A stretch of 17,243 nucleotides of DNA from Thiosocius sp965601425. Its GTDB lineage: Bacteria; Pseudomonadota; Gammaproteobacteria; Chromatiales; Chromatiaceae. The position numbers and the translations under genes were made by a program. This document shows positions 10,660 to 17,123 of this stretch, piece by piece; the stretch's first letter is position 1, and each line of letters begins with the position of its first letter. The notes under the pieces are model-generated. The model made no database searches. It saw nothing but the letters and a program-made list of their open reading frames with translations, and was not told the origin of the DNA. The stretch spans positions 1-17,243 of the forward strand of contig CBFCWF010000070.1 in NCBI GenBank assembly GCA_965601425.1, given 5' to 3'.

Positions 10660-11193
10660 TCAGAGAAAGGTCTTCGCGCCGATCAGCCGGCGTTGCCAAA
10701 ACGGGTTGTCTATCGACGCTCTGCCAACCCGTTTACCAGACGATGGGGCATGGATGAAAACCCCTTCCCCGGTGTAGATGCCGACGTGCCGCCCCTTCGC
10801 CGCGCCCATGCGGAAGAAAAGCAGATCGCCCGGTACCAGGTGTTCACGCCGCGGTGTGCGCGCATGCCGCCACTGCAGTCCCGTCGTGCGGGGCACCTGG
10901 ATGCCGGCCTCGCGATGGCTGTACTGCACCAGGCCGCTGCAGTCGAAGCCCTCCCGGCTGTTGCCGCCATAGCGGTAGGGCGTGCCGATCTGCTGCGAGG
11001 CGACCCGTACGACCTCGCGACGCTGCGCCGAGACCACCTGTCCGTCGGCAGCGGGCGCGGCGGCATCGTAAGGCAGCGGTGCGCTGCTGCAGCCGACCAG
11101 GCAGAGCGCGGCAACGCCCAGTAAGCCGAGCACCCGCCGGTACCGCACCCATGTCGCGCGGCAGCCTGTCACCTTGTAGGTCGCACGGTCCAT
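10660..11193 (-). CDS. NlpC/P60-family lipoprotein, cell-wall endopeptidase
   Basis: The 177-residue protein has a lipoprotein signal with lipobox LVGC (Cys35), then a C-terminal NlpC/P60 domain from about 58. The catalytic set is visible: Cys85 in FDCSG, His136 in HVGIY and His148 in FIHAPSSGK. This is the family that cleaves peptide cross-links or stem peptides (Spr/MepS and NlpC type), so it should act on peptidoglycan from the outer membrane inner leaflet. The residue after the lipid Cys is Ser, consistent with outer-membrane sorting. The start is uncertain: ATG 11193 has no Shine-Dalgarno but has TATGCT (11200-11205) about 7 nt upstream, fitting leaderless transcription. GTG codons at 11172 and 11148 would give shorter, more typical signal peptides. 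Confidence 0.9.
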   Translation of the reverse strand: MDRATYKVTGCRATWVRYRRVLGLLGVAALCLVGCSSAPLPYDAAAPAADGQVVSAQRREVVRVASQQIGTPYRYGGNSREGFDCSGLVQYSHREAGIQVPRTTGLQWRHARTPRREHLVPGDLLFFRMGAAKGRHVGIYTGEGVFIHAPSSGKRVGRASIDNPFWQRRLIGAKTFL

Positions 11194-11216
11194 GAACTGA
11201 GCATAGCGAAGATCCG

Positions 11217-11231
11217 CGGTTCGGCGAACCG
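11217..11231. terminator. Short perfect hairpin between yceI and the NlpC/P60 gene
   Basis: CGGTTC and GAACCG form a 6-bp stem with a 3-nt loop, about 57 nt after the yceI stop on the minus strand and just upstream of the NlpC/P60 start. There is no U-tract. It could end the cytochrome b561-yceI transcript or be an operator for the downstream gene. Confidence 0.25.
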
Positions 11232-11287
11232 GGGCGACCAGCGTCGGGTGCTTTCCGCCCGGCCTGGTCGGCGCAGGCCGCCCGTCG

Positions 11288-11866
11288 CTACTGCCGAATC
11301 CCTTCGACCCCGAGCCACAGGTGGACCTCCTGCGACGCGGGTCCGAGGTCGCGTTTTATGCCGAAATCGGCCAGCGCGAAGCGGGTGCGTCCTTCGAAAC
11401 CCCGCCGATATCCTCCCCAGGGGTCCTCTCCGGCCCCGATATGGGTGACGTCAATCGTCAGAGGTCGGGTCACACCATGCAGCGTCAGATCCCCGATGAG
11501 TTCGCCCTTGCCATCGCCGAGGTCGCGGTATGAGGTGCTGACGAAGCGTGCCTCCGGAAACCTGTCGACCTCGAGGAAGTCCTCATCGCGCAGATGCTTG
11601 TCGCGCTCTGCATGATTCGAGTCGATGCTCGCGGTGTCGATCGTCACGGTCACCTTCGCCGCCTCCGGGTCGGCCGCGTCATAGCTGAACTCACCGCCGA
11701 AGCGGTTGAATCGGCCCACGAGCCAGCTGTAGCCCAGGTGCTTGATATGGAACTGGATGAACGCGTGGGCGCCTTTCGTGTCGATCAGATAGTCGGCGGC
11801 CCGGACGGTGCCGCTCAACAGCAACGCAAGGCTCGCGGCGAGTGTCAGGTGCAGGGGGCTTTTCAT
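11288..11866 (-). CDS. yceI: YceI-family periplasmic lipocalin-like protein
   Basis: The 192-residue protein has a clear Sec signal peptide with cleavage expected after VRA (residue 23), then the YceI domain. Family hallmarks are YLIDTKGAHAFIQFHIKHLGYSWLVGRF in segments at about 26-53, the FLEVDRFPEARFVST block, LTLHGVTRPLTIDV and the late FGIKRDLG. YceI proteins form a beta-barrel that binds long polyprenyl chains. The start codon follows AAGGAGA, which overlaps the stop codon of the cytochrome b561 gene (10 nt between the two reading frames), so translation is likely coupled. The pairing mirrors the yceJ-yceI operon of E. coli, suggesting the two proteins work together in quinone- or isoprenoid-linked electron transfer (inference). 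Confidence 0.94.
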   Translation of the reverse strand: MKSPLHLTLAASLALLLSGTVRAADYLIDTKGAHAFIQFHIKHLGYSWLVGRFNRFGGEFSYDAADPEAAKVTVTIDTASIDSNHAERDKHLRDEDFLEVDRFPEARFVSTSYRDLGDGKGELIGDLTLHGVTRPLTIDVTHIGAGEDPWGGYRRGFEGRTRFALADFGIKRDLGPASQEVHLWLGVEGIRQ

Positions 11867-11876
11867 GATTTCTCCT

Positions 11877-12437
11877 TCAGTCGGACGGGTGGAGACGCGG
11901 CGAGAGCATACGACGCAACGTCGCGTCCTTCAGGATCAGGTGGTGGCGCAGCGCTGCCAGCAGGTGCAGCACCACGATCGCCAGCAGCAGCATCGCCAGC
12001 GCGAAATGGATGTCTCCAGCGATATCTTCCTGGCCTTCGAGGCCCTGTAGCGTGGCCGGCACCTCGAACCAGCCGAACACCTCGACGGACCGGCCGTCTG
12101 CGGTGGAGATCAGGTAGCCGCTGACCACCAGCGCCAACGGCAGTGCATAGAGCAGGAAGTGCGCGCTGCCGGCGAGGCGGGTCTCCCAGCCGGGTCGAGT
12201 CAGCGTCCGCGGCCTGGCCTGGCTGAGTCGCAAGGCGAGTCGCAGCACCAGCAGGAATCCCAGCATCACGCCGATGGCGCGATGCAGATCCGGGCCCCGC
12301 CTGTACCAGGGATCATAGTAGTCGAGCCCGGTCATCCACAGGCCGAGCGGTAACAGCACCGCCACCAGCGCCGCCACGATCCAATGCAGGGCGATCTGGA
12401 TGAGGCCGTAGCCGTTCGCGGTGTTGCGCCAGCGCAT
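11877..12437 (-). CDS. Cytochrome b561 family membrane protein
   Basis: The 186-residue protein has four hydrophobic segments (about 13-35, 50-70, 90-110, 142-163) and conserved His at 18 (IALHW), 52 (DLHRAIG), 93 (SAHFLLY), 144 and 158 (VVLHLL), as in bacterial di-heme b561 proteins that oxidise quinol in the inner membrane. I chose ATG 12437 because GGAG lies 8 nt before it; an upstream in-frame ATG would add 13 Arg-rich residues. Its Shine-Dalgarno lies inside the last codons of a decayed MFS transporter gene, whose stop codon precedes this ATG by 4 nt. It is followed by yceI in one operon. Which partner is reduced is not visible. Confidence 0.92.
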   Translation of the reverse strand: MRWRNTANGYGLIQIALHWIVAALVAVLLPLGLWMTGLDYYDPWYRRGPDLHRAIGVMLGFLLVLRLALRLSQARPRTLTRPGWETRLAGSAHFLLYALPLALVVSGYLISTADGRSVEVFGWFEVPATLQGLEGQEDIAGDIHFALAMLLLAIVVLHLLAALRHHLILKDATLRRMLSPRLHPSD

Positions 12438-12441
12438 CTGT

Positions 12442-12657
12442 CTACTCCGGTTCCTGTGTCGCCGCACCGGCAGCATGCCTCAGCGCCAGGCTGAGCCAGG
12501 TCAGCCCGCCCAGCAACATCGTCAGGAAAATAATAAACGGCGTTCAGCCGATTTTCTGGTAGAGATAGCCGGGAAAATAGCAGCCGAGGGCACCACCGGC
12601 ATAGTAGGCGGACACGTAGAGGCCGTTGACCAGCGCTGAGCAGTGGCGCGCGATGGG
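12442..12657 (-). pseudogene. C-terminal remnant of an MFS transporter
   Basis: In the minus strand, a frame from about 12657 reads PIARHCSALVNGLYVSAYYA, then GGALGCYFPGYLYQKIG, an in-frame TGA (12546-12544), and continues as TPFIIFLTMLLGGLTWLSLA to a TAG at 12444-12442. The first part matches the late transmembrane helices of MFS transporters (loop VNGLYVSAYYAGGALG). The TGA sits where these proteins have Trp after Gly (GW), so one TGG to TGA change would explain it. Upstream, a TAG immediately precedes the homologous part and the bulk of the transporter is absent, so the gene is both deleted and interrupted. The fragment abuts the cytochrome b561 gene, which suggests it was once the first gene of that operon. 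Only about 71 codons survive. Confidence 0.75.
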
Positions 12658-12750
12658 CTACCGGGTGGCCTTGCCCGGCGCATGCTATCGACTGACGAGA
12701 CGGTAAGACCGCAGCTGCGTCCGGTCGCGTGAGGGGATCTGTGGTAACGA

Positions 12751-12780
12751 TTCCCACCGTGGACCCATATAGCGGATAAT
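12751..12780 (+). promoter_or_regulatory. Candidate sigma-70 promoter for the P-loop ATPase-metA operon
   Basis: TTCCCA (4 of 6 matches to -35) and GATAAT (5 of 6 matches to -10) are 18 nt apart. Transcription would begin near 12787, leaving about 26 nt before the GTG at 12813. The remaining sequence between 12658 and 12750 shows no gene. Confidence 0.42.
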
Positions 12781-12812
12781 GCCGGGCTCGAGTCGATGTG
12801 GCGGAGCAAGCC

Positions 12813-13658
12813 GTGAAGTTCACCGTTGGGGAATTCCGTAACTGGAAGAGCAAGAAGGTCACGCTGCTCGGTATGTCCGGCGTCGGCAAGACGCACATTT
12901 CCGAGATGCTGCGCAAGCACAACTGGTACCACTATTCGGGCGACTACCGTATCGGCACCCGCTACCTCGACGAGGACATCCTGGATCTGATCAAGGGTCA
13001 GGCGATGCAGGTGCCGTTCCTCAGCGAATTGTTGCGCAACGACTGGATATACATCCGCAACAACATCAAGGTCTCAGATCTCGGCCCGGTGCTGTCGTTC
13101 GTCGGCAAGCTCGGCAACCCGGAGATGGGCGGGGTCCCGCTCGACGATTTCCAACGCCGCCAGGCGCAGTACCGGGATGCCGAAATCGCCGCAATGCACG
13201 ATGTACCGGCTTTCATTGCGAAAGGAAAAAAGATCTACGGCTACGATCACTTCATCAATGATGTCGGTGGATCGCTGTGTGAACTCGACGAGCCCCGTGT
13301 GATTGATCTGCTGGTCGAGCATACATTGATGCTCTATATCCAGGTGACGGATCGGGAGGAGGAGCAGAAGCTGATCGCCCGCGCCCAGAGTGATCCGAAG
13401 CCTTTGTATTATCGTCCCGATTTCCTGCTGGAGCAGCTCGATGTCTACCTTGGGGAAAGTGGTTTGCAGTATGCGGCCGAGATGGATCCCGACGCGTTCA
13501 CCCGCTGGGTGTTTCCGCGCCTTTTCCACGCGCGGGTGCCGCGTTATGAGGCGATCGCTCGGGAGGGCTACACTGTGACCTCGCGCGAGGTCGCGCGGGT
13601 GCGCGACGAGCAGGACTTTCTGCAACTGCTGGAGCATGCGATAGCGAGAAGCCAATAA
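12813..13658 (+). CDS. Conserved P-loop ATPase of unknown role, linked to metA
   Basis: The 281-residue protein begins almost at once with a Walker A motif, GMSGVGKT (20-27), preceded by a beta strand KKVTLL. It then has conserved-looking blocks HYSGDYRIGTRYLDE, KLGNPEMGG and YGYDHFINDVGGSLCELDE. The fold is probably that of small nucleoside-kinase-like P-loop proteins, but no kinase lid or substrate motif is recognisable, so I give no reaction. I place the start at GTG 12813, with GGAG 6 nt upstream; the in-frame GTG at 12798 lacks a Shine-Dalgarno. The stop is 4 nt before the metA ATG, so the two are co-transcribed and probably translationally coupled. This suggests a link with methionine metabolism, which is inference from context only. 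Confidence 0.85.
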   Translation: MKFTVGEFRNWKSKKVTLLGMSGVGKTHISEMLRKHNWYHYSGDYRIGTRYLDEDILDLIKGQAMQVPFLSELLRNDWIYIRNNIKVSDLGPVLSFVGKLGNPEMGGVPLDDFQRRQAQYRDAEIAAMHDVPAFIAKGKKIYGYDHFINDVGGSLCELDEPRVIDLLVEHTLMLYIQVTDREEEQKLIARAQSDPKPLYYRPDFLLEQLDVYLGESGLQYAAEMDPDAFTRWVFPRLFHARVPRYEAIAREGYTVTSREVARVRDEQDFLQLLEHAIARSQ

Positions 13659-13662
13659 GACC

Positions 13663-14772
13663 ATGCCGATTGTTGCCCACAATGGATTACCCGCCTTCCA
13701 GCGGCTGCGCGACGAAGGCGTAAACGTGCTGCCGCCAGATCGGGCATTGCACCAGGACATACGCGAGCTGCATATTGGCCTGCTCAACATGATGCCGGAC
13801 AAGGCGCTGGCCGCGACCGAGCGCCAGTTCTTCCGTCTCGTCGGCGAGAGCAATCCGATTGCACAGTTCTATATGCATCCTTTCACGCTGCCTGCGTTGG
13901 AGCGCGGACAGGCCGCTCGCGAACACATCGATCGCTACTACGACACCTTCGGGCAGGTTCGCGAGCAGGGCCTGGACGCGCTGATCATCACCGGGGCCAA
14001 CGTCGTCGGACCCTCACTCTCGACGCAGCCCTTCTGGCAGCCGCTGATCCAGGTAATCGACTGGGCCTACGAACATGTGACCTCGAGTCTGTGCAGCTGT
14101 CTGGCGACCCATGCGGTGCTGGAGTTTCGCTATGGACAGCGGCGCACACCACGGCCCAGCAAGACCTGGGGCGTCTTCCCACATCGCCTGGTCGACAAGC
14201 TGCACCCGCTGGTCAACGATGTGAACACCCGGTTCGATGTGCCGCACTCCCGTTGGAACGACGTCTCGCGTGCGCAGTTCGAAGCGGCCCACCTGCGCGT
14301 ATTGGCCGAGAGTGACGTCGGCGTCCATCTGGCGACCAGCCCCGACGGTTTTCGTTTCGTCTTCTTTCAGGGACATCCCGAGTACGACACCATCTCGCTG
14401 CTCAAGGAGTACAAGCGCGAAGTCATGCAGTATGCGGCCGGTGGACGCACGGACTATCCACCCTTCGTCGGGAATTACTTCACCGCGCGCGACATCGCGA
14501 TCCTGCGTGAGTACCGCGGTCGGCTCCAGTCGTCGCTCGACGCTGGACGGGACATCCCTGTCTTTCCCGACGAGCTGCTGACGCTCGGACTGGACAACAC
14601 CTGGCGCGACACGGCACATGCGGTGGTCGGTAACTGGGTAGGTCTGGTTTATCAACTCACCCACAGCGACCGTCGCCGACCCTTCATGGATAGCGTGGAT
14701 CCGCAGAACCCGTTGGGTCTGCCCGGGCATGCCGGACCGGGTTCGACACCCGGTCGCCCTCAATCGCGATAG
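13663..14772 (+). CDS. metA: MetA-family homoserine O-acyltransferase (succinyl- or acetyl-)
   Basis: The 369-residue protein aligns well with MetA along its length: MPIVAHNGLPAFQRL at the start, HIGLLNMMPDKALAATERQF, DALIITGAN, the nucleophile region SCLATHA (Cys146, equivalent to E. coli Cys142), and FFQGHPEYD with His238 and Glu240 (E. coli 235 and 237). MetA transfers an acyl group from acyl-CoA to homoserine, the first committed step of methionine synthesis. The acyl choice is reported to depend on Gly versus Glu at E. coli position 111. Here the loop reads TGANVVG, so Val115 aligns there and the donor cannot be called. A Gly/Pro-rich tail of about 25 residues follows the MetA end. It is the second gene of an operon with the P-loop ATPase. 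It overlaps the convergent doxX gene by 13 bp. Confidence 0.9.
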   Translation: MPIVAHNGLPAFQRLRDEGVNVLPPDRALHQDIRELHIGLLNMMPDKALAATERQFFRLVGESNPIAQFYMHPFTLPALERGQAAREHIDRYYDTFGQVREQGLDALIITGANVVGPSLSTQPFWQPLIQVIDWAYEHVTSSLCSCLATHAVLEFRYGQRRTPRPSKTWGVFPHRLVDKLHPLVNDVNTRFDVPHSRWNDVSRAQFEAAHLRVLAESDVGVHLATSPDGFRFVFFQGHPEYDTISLLKEYKREVMQYAAGGRTDYPPFVGNYFTARDIAILREYRGRLQSSLDAGRDIPVFPDELLTLGLDNTWRDTAHAVVGNWVGLVYQLTHSDRRRPFMDSVDPQNPLGLPGHAGPGSTPGRPQSR

Positions 14773-15326
14773 CGCCGCGCGATCCAGTAGTCGACGCTGA
14801 AGTACCTGCCGGCGCCGATGAAGAATAGCGCAAGTAGCATGATGAAATAGGTCGCGGCGAACTCGATCCCGTTATTGAGTATCACAAACTCGCCGGAGCC
14901 CGTCAGCCAGTCGTAATGGCCGTGCTCCTGCAGCAGCGACTTGGCGGCAGCCAGGCGCTCGCCGGACTCGGCGGTCTCGGCGATCGCCGCCCAGCCGTTC
15001 TGCCAGTGTACGGTCACCGCGGCGACGACCATCGTAATCATCAAGGGTATCGAGATCCAGCGCACGGCAAGGCCGATGAGCAGCAGGATCGCGCCCCCGG
15101 CCTCGGTCAGCGCGGCCGCCCAGGCCATCAGTTCGGGCATCGGCAGGCCCAGTCCCCAGTCGGGATTGCCGAACCACGCGATGGTGCTCGGCATGTCGGC
15201 TAGCTTGTTGGTACCGGCCATCCAGAACACCGGCACCAGGTAGAGGCGCAGCGCCAGCGGCGCGAGAAAATCCAGTGCACGGAGGCTGTCCAACATATCT
15301 TGCAGACGATTCAGTAGTCCGGTCAT
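14760..15326 (-). CDS. hvfX: DoxX-family membrane protein of the hvf cluster (HvfX-like)
   Basis: The 188-residue protein shows four hydrophobic segments (about 22-38, 66-88, 90-107, 155-172) of the DoxX family, with the first helix motif LRLYLVPVFWMAGTNKL. A soluble loop of about 40 residues lies between the third and fourth segments. TGGGGA about 7 nt before the ATG supports the start. It is the last gene of the hvfABCX-like operon, 67 nt after hvfC. DoxX proteins are a frequent but poorly understood component of MNIO/DUF692 clusters; redox or quinone coupling in the inner membrane has been proposed. No terminator follows; the end overlaps metA on the other strand. Confidence 0.88.
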   Translation of the reverse strand: MTGLLNRLQDMLDSLRALDFLAPLALRLYLVPVFWMAGTNKLADMPSTIAWFGNPDWGLGLPMPELMAWAAALTEAGGAILLLIGLAVRWISIPLMITMVVAAVTVHWQNGWAAIAETAESGERLAAAKSLLQEHGHYDWLTGSGEFVILNNGIEFAATYFIMLLALFFIGAGRYFSVDYWIARRYRD

Positions 15327-15393
15327 TTTTATCCCCAGGTTGCAGCTGCGGTCAGGCGGCGGCGTTGTTGTGTCCCGTGGCGCGCCGGCGGAC

Positions 15394-16173
15394 TCAGGCC
15401 CGCGTGCCGAGGATCACGTTGCGACGACGCAGATCGTCCAGCAGTTCCCTGCCGCCCTCGATCACCGCCTGGGGATCGGGGTGGGCGAGTTCTCCGGCGA
15501 TCGTGTTCAACACATCCAGACCTGAGTGTGCCGGGTTTTCTTTCAGCAGTTGAAGCAGTCGCTGGGTCACGGCGTTGATCTGCAGGAAGTGCACCTGGTC
15601 CTGGCGGTCCCGATAGACGACCAGCTGGGTGGGTTCGGCAGGCAGCTGCCGCGGCAGATGATCCGGCCCGATCAGATGAACCGGCCACCGGTAGCTGAGG
15701 TTCCACGCGGTCGGGCCGACCAGCGGGCATCCCTGGAGCAGGTCACCGTTCGGATCGTAATCGGCCAGATCGTCTTCCGCGGTGCTGATCGCAACCGCCA
15801 GCTCAACATACTCGTAGTGCGCCAGTTCAAGCATGAAGGGCCAATCGCCCGACTCGGGCACGCGCTCGTGCTGCAGGTACTCAATGAATTCCAGGCCGAC
15901 CTCGGTGAACAATGGCGTCTGGCTGCGGTGCTTCACCATGAAGTCGCGCACCAGCGCTTGCCACGCCGCGTCGCCGGTGATCTGGCGCAACACGGGGAAG
16001 TTGATCGACAGCTGCTCTTGGATGTTGTTGAAGAACAGCTCGCTGTAGATGCCCATCCGCCGGGGCGGGATGCCCTCGGGCACGGGGTTGTTGCGTGGGT
16101 CGCGGATGTGCGCGGTGAACGCGAGCTGTTGTTGCTGGAACCGCGGCAGTTCCCTGTCAGGCGACGACGGCAC
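15394..16173 (-). CDS. hvfC: HvfC-like DUF2063 partner protein of the MNIO enzyme
   Basis: The 259-residue protein is of the DUF2063 family (often annotated as putative DNA-binding). It has the family N-terminal helical domain with RMGIYSELFFNNIQEQLSIN and FPVLRQITGDAAWQAL, then EVGLEFIEYLQ and FMLELAHYEYVELAVAI, and a C-terminal domain at about 160-259. In studied clusters such proteins (HvfC, BufC, MbnC type) bind the precursor and form a complex with the DUF692 oxidase, so the DNA-binding label is misleading here. The GTG start at 16173 has GGGGGG about 5 nt upstream and overlaps the hvfB end by 17 bp, indicating tight translational coupling and equal stoichiometry. Confidence 0.9.
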   Translation of the reverse strand: MPSSPDRELPRFQQQQLAFTAHIRDPRNNPVPEGIPPRRMGIYSELFFNNIQEQLSINFPVLRQITGDAAWQALVRDFMVKHRSQTPLFTEVGLEFIEYLQHERVPESGDWPFMLELAHYEYVELAVAISTAEDDLADYDPNGDLLQGCPLVGPTAWNLSYRWPVHLIGPDHLPRQLPAEPTQLVVYRDRQDQVHFLQINAVTQRLLQLLKENPAHSGLDVLNTIAGELAHPDPQAVIEGGRELLDDLRRRNVILGTRA

Positions 16174-17035
16174 CGCTGCCCCCCTGCCAACGGCGCTGCC
16201 GGGTCACGATCTCATCGACCTCGTCGAGCAGCATGTCGAGCGGCGGGATATTGAAATCGCGCTCGAGCAGCGTTGGGAACACGCCGTATTGCCGATAGGC
16301 CGCATCGAGCAGATCCCAGACCTCCGGTAGGACGTCCTCACCGTGCGTGTCGACCCGAAGGTCGTCCGCTTCGCGGTAGTGGCCGGCGATGTGCGCGTAC
16401 ATGATGCGCTCTGCCGGGATGCCGGCGAGATAGTCGTAGGCATCAAAGCCGTGGTTGATGCTGTTCACAAAGATATTGTTGATGTCGAGATGCAGCCCGC
16501 AATCGGCCTCGCCGAGCACGGCATTGAGGAACTCCAGCTCGGTCATTTCGCCAGCGGGTGCCGCATAGGTTGACACGTTCTCCATGCCGATGCGGCGTTC
16601 GAGCATGTCCTGTACGTGGCGTATGCGACCGGCGACGTAGTACACCGCCTCCTCGGTGAAGGGGATCGGCATCAGATCGTAGAGTTGACCGCTGTCGCCG
16701 CAGTAGGAGAGGTGCTCCGTATAAGCCGCGACCCGATGTCGGTCGAGGAACACCTTTAACTCGGCGAGGAAGTCGTCGTCCAGCGGTGCCGGGCCGCCGA
16801 TCGACAGCGATAGCCCGTGGCAGACCAGCGGGTAGCGCTCGGTGAAAAAGTGCAGCGCCTTGCCCCGGGCGCCACCGACGCGCATCCAGTTTTCTGGCGC
16901 GATCTCAAAAAAATCGACCTGCCGAGGCGGGTCGGCCCGCAACGCGTCGATCAAGTCGATCCGCAGGCCGAGGCCGGCGCCGTCGACCGGGTAGCGCGCC
17001 GCGGTAAGCTCGGGGGTTGGTGGTTTTATCGACAT
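16157..17035 (-). CDS. hvfB: DUF692 multinuclear non-heme iron oxidase (MNIO), HvfB-like
   Basis: The 292-residue TIM-barrel enzyme belongs to the DUF692 (MNIO, MbnB/HvfB/BufB) family, which uses an iron cluster and O2 to modify cysteines of RiPP precursors. Likely metal ligands are all present: His73 (CHGLSLS), His108 (TEHLSY), Glu152 (GMENVSTY), Asp184 and Asn187 (LHLDINN), His215 and His219 (AHIAGH), Asp229, His231 and Glu233 (DTHGED), and Glu259 (LLERDFNIP). FEIAPENW at 43-50 is another family hallmark. Length is normal. No strong Shine-Dalgarno precedes ATG 17035. It lies 88 nt after the precursor stop and overlaps hvfC. Expected chemistry is conversion of precursor Cys to oxazolone/thioamide or thiooxazole groups; which one cannot be read from sequence. 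Confidence 0.94.
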   Translation of the reverse strand: MSIKPPTPELTAARYPVDGAGLGLRIDLIDALRADPPRQVDFFEIAPENWMRVGGARGKALHFFTERYPLVCHGLSLSIGGPAPLDDDFLAELKVFLDRHRVAAYTEHLSYCGDSGQLYDLMPIPFTEEAVYYVAGRIRHVQDMLERRIGMENVSTYAAPAGEMTELEFLNAVLGEADCGLHLDINNIFVNSINHGFDAYDYLAGIPAERIMYAHIAGHYREADDLRVDTHGEDVLPEVWDLLDAAYRQYGVFPTLLERDFNIPPLDMLLDEVDEIVTRQRRWQGGSGAVVA

Positions 17036-17071
17036 CGGTCACTGGCCATCGGGTAAGCGCTGGTGTGACGG

Positions 17072-17100
17072 CGGCAGACCGGACGATGCGCGGCCTGCCG
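17072..17100 (-). promoter_or_regulatory. Strong intercistronic hairpin between hvfA and hvfB
   Basis: On the minus strand CGGCAGGCCG pairs with CGGTCTGCCG to give a 10-bp stem (one G-U pair) around a 9-nt loop. It begins 24 nt after the precursor stop. With no U-tract, it more likely stabilises the hvfA 3' end or partly attenuates readthrough into hvfB, as is common where a precursor must outnumber its enzyme. Confidence 0.5.
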
Positions 17101-17123
17101 TCGTTGGTCAGCCGGAGATCAGC

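Noticed and set aside
12798..12812. Earlier GTG start for the P-loop ATPase
   Set aside because: It has no Shine-Dalgarno and would leave about 11 nt of leader from the candidate promoter; the GTG at 12813 has GGAG at good spacing.
15394..16173. HvfC-like gene as a DNA-binding transcription regulator
   Set aside because: The family label is historical. Overlap with the DUF692 gene and the presence of the precursor support a role as enzyme partner.
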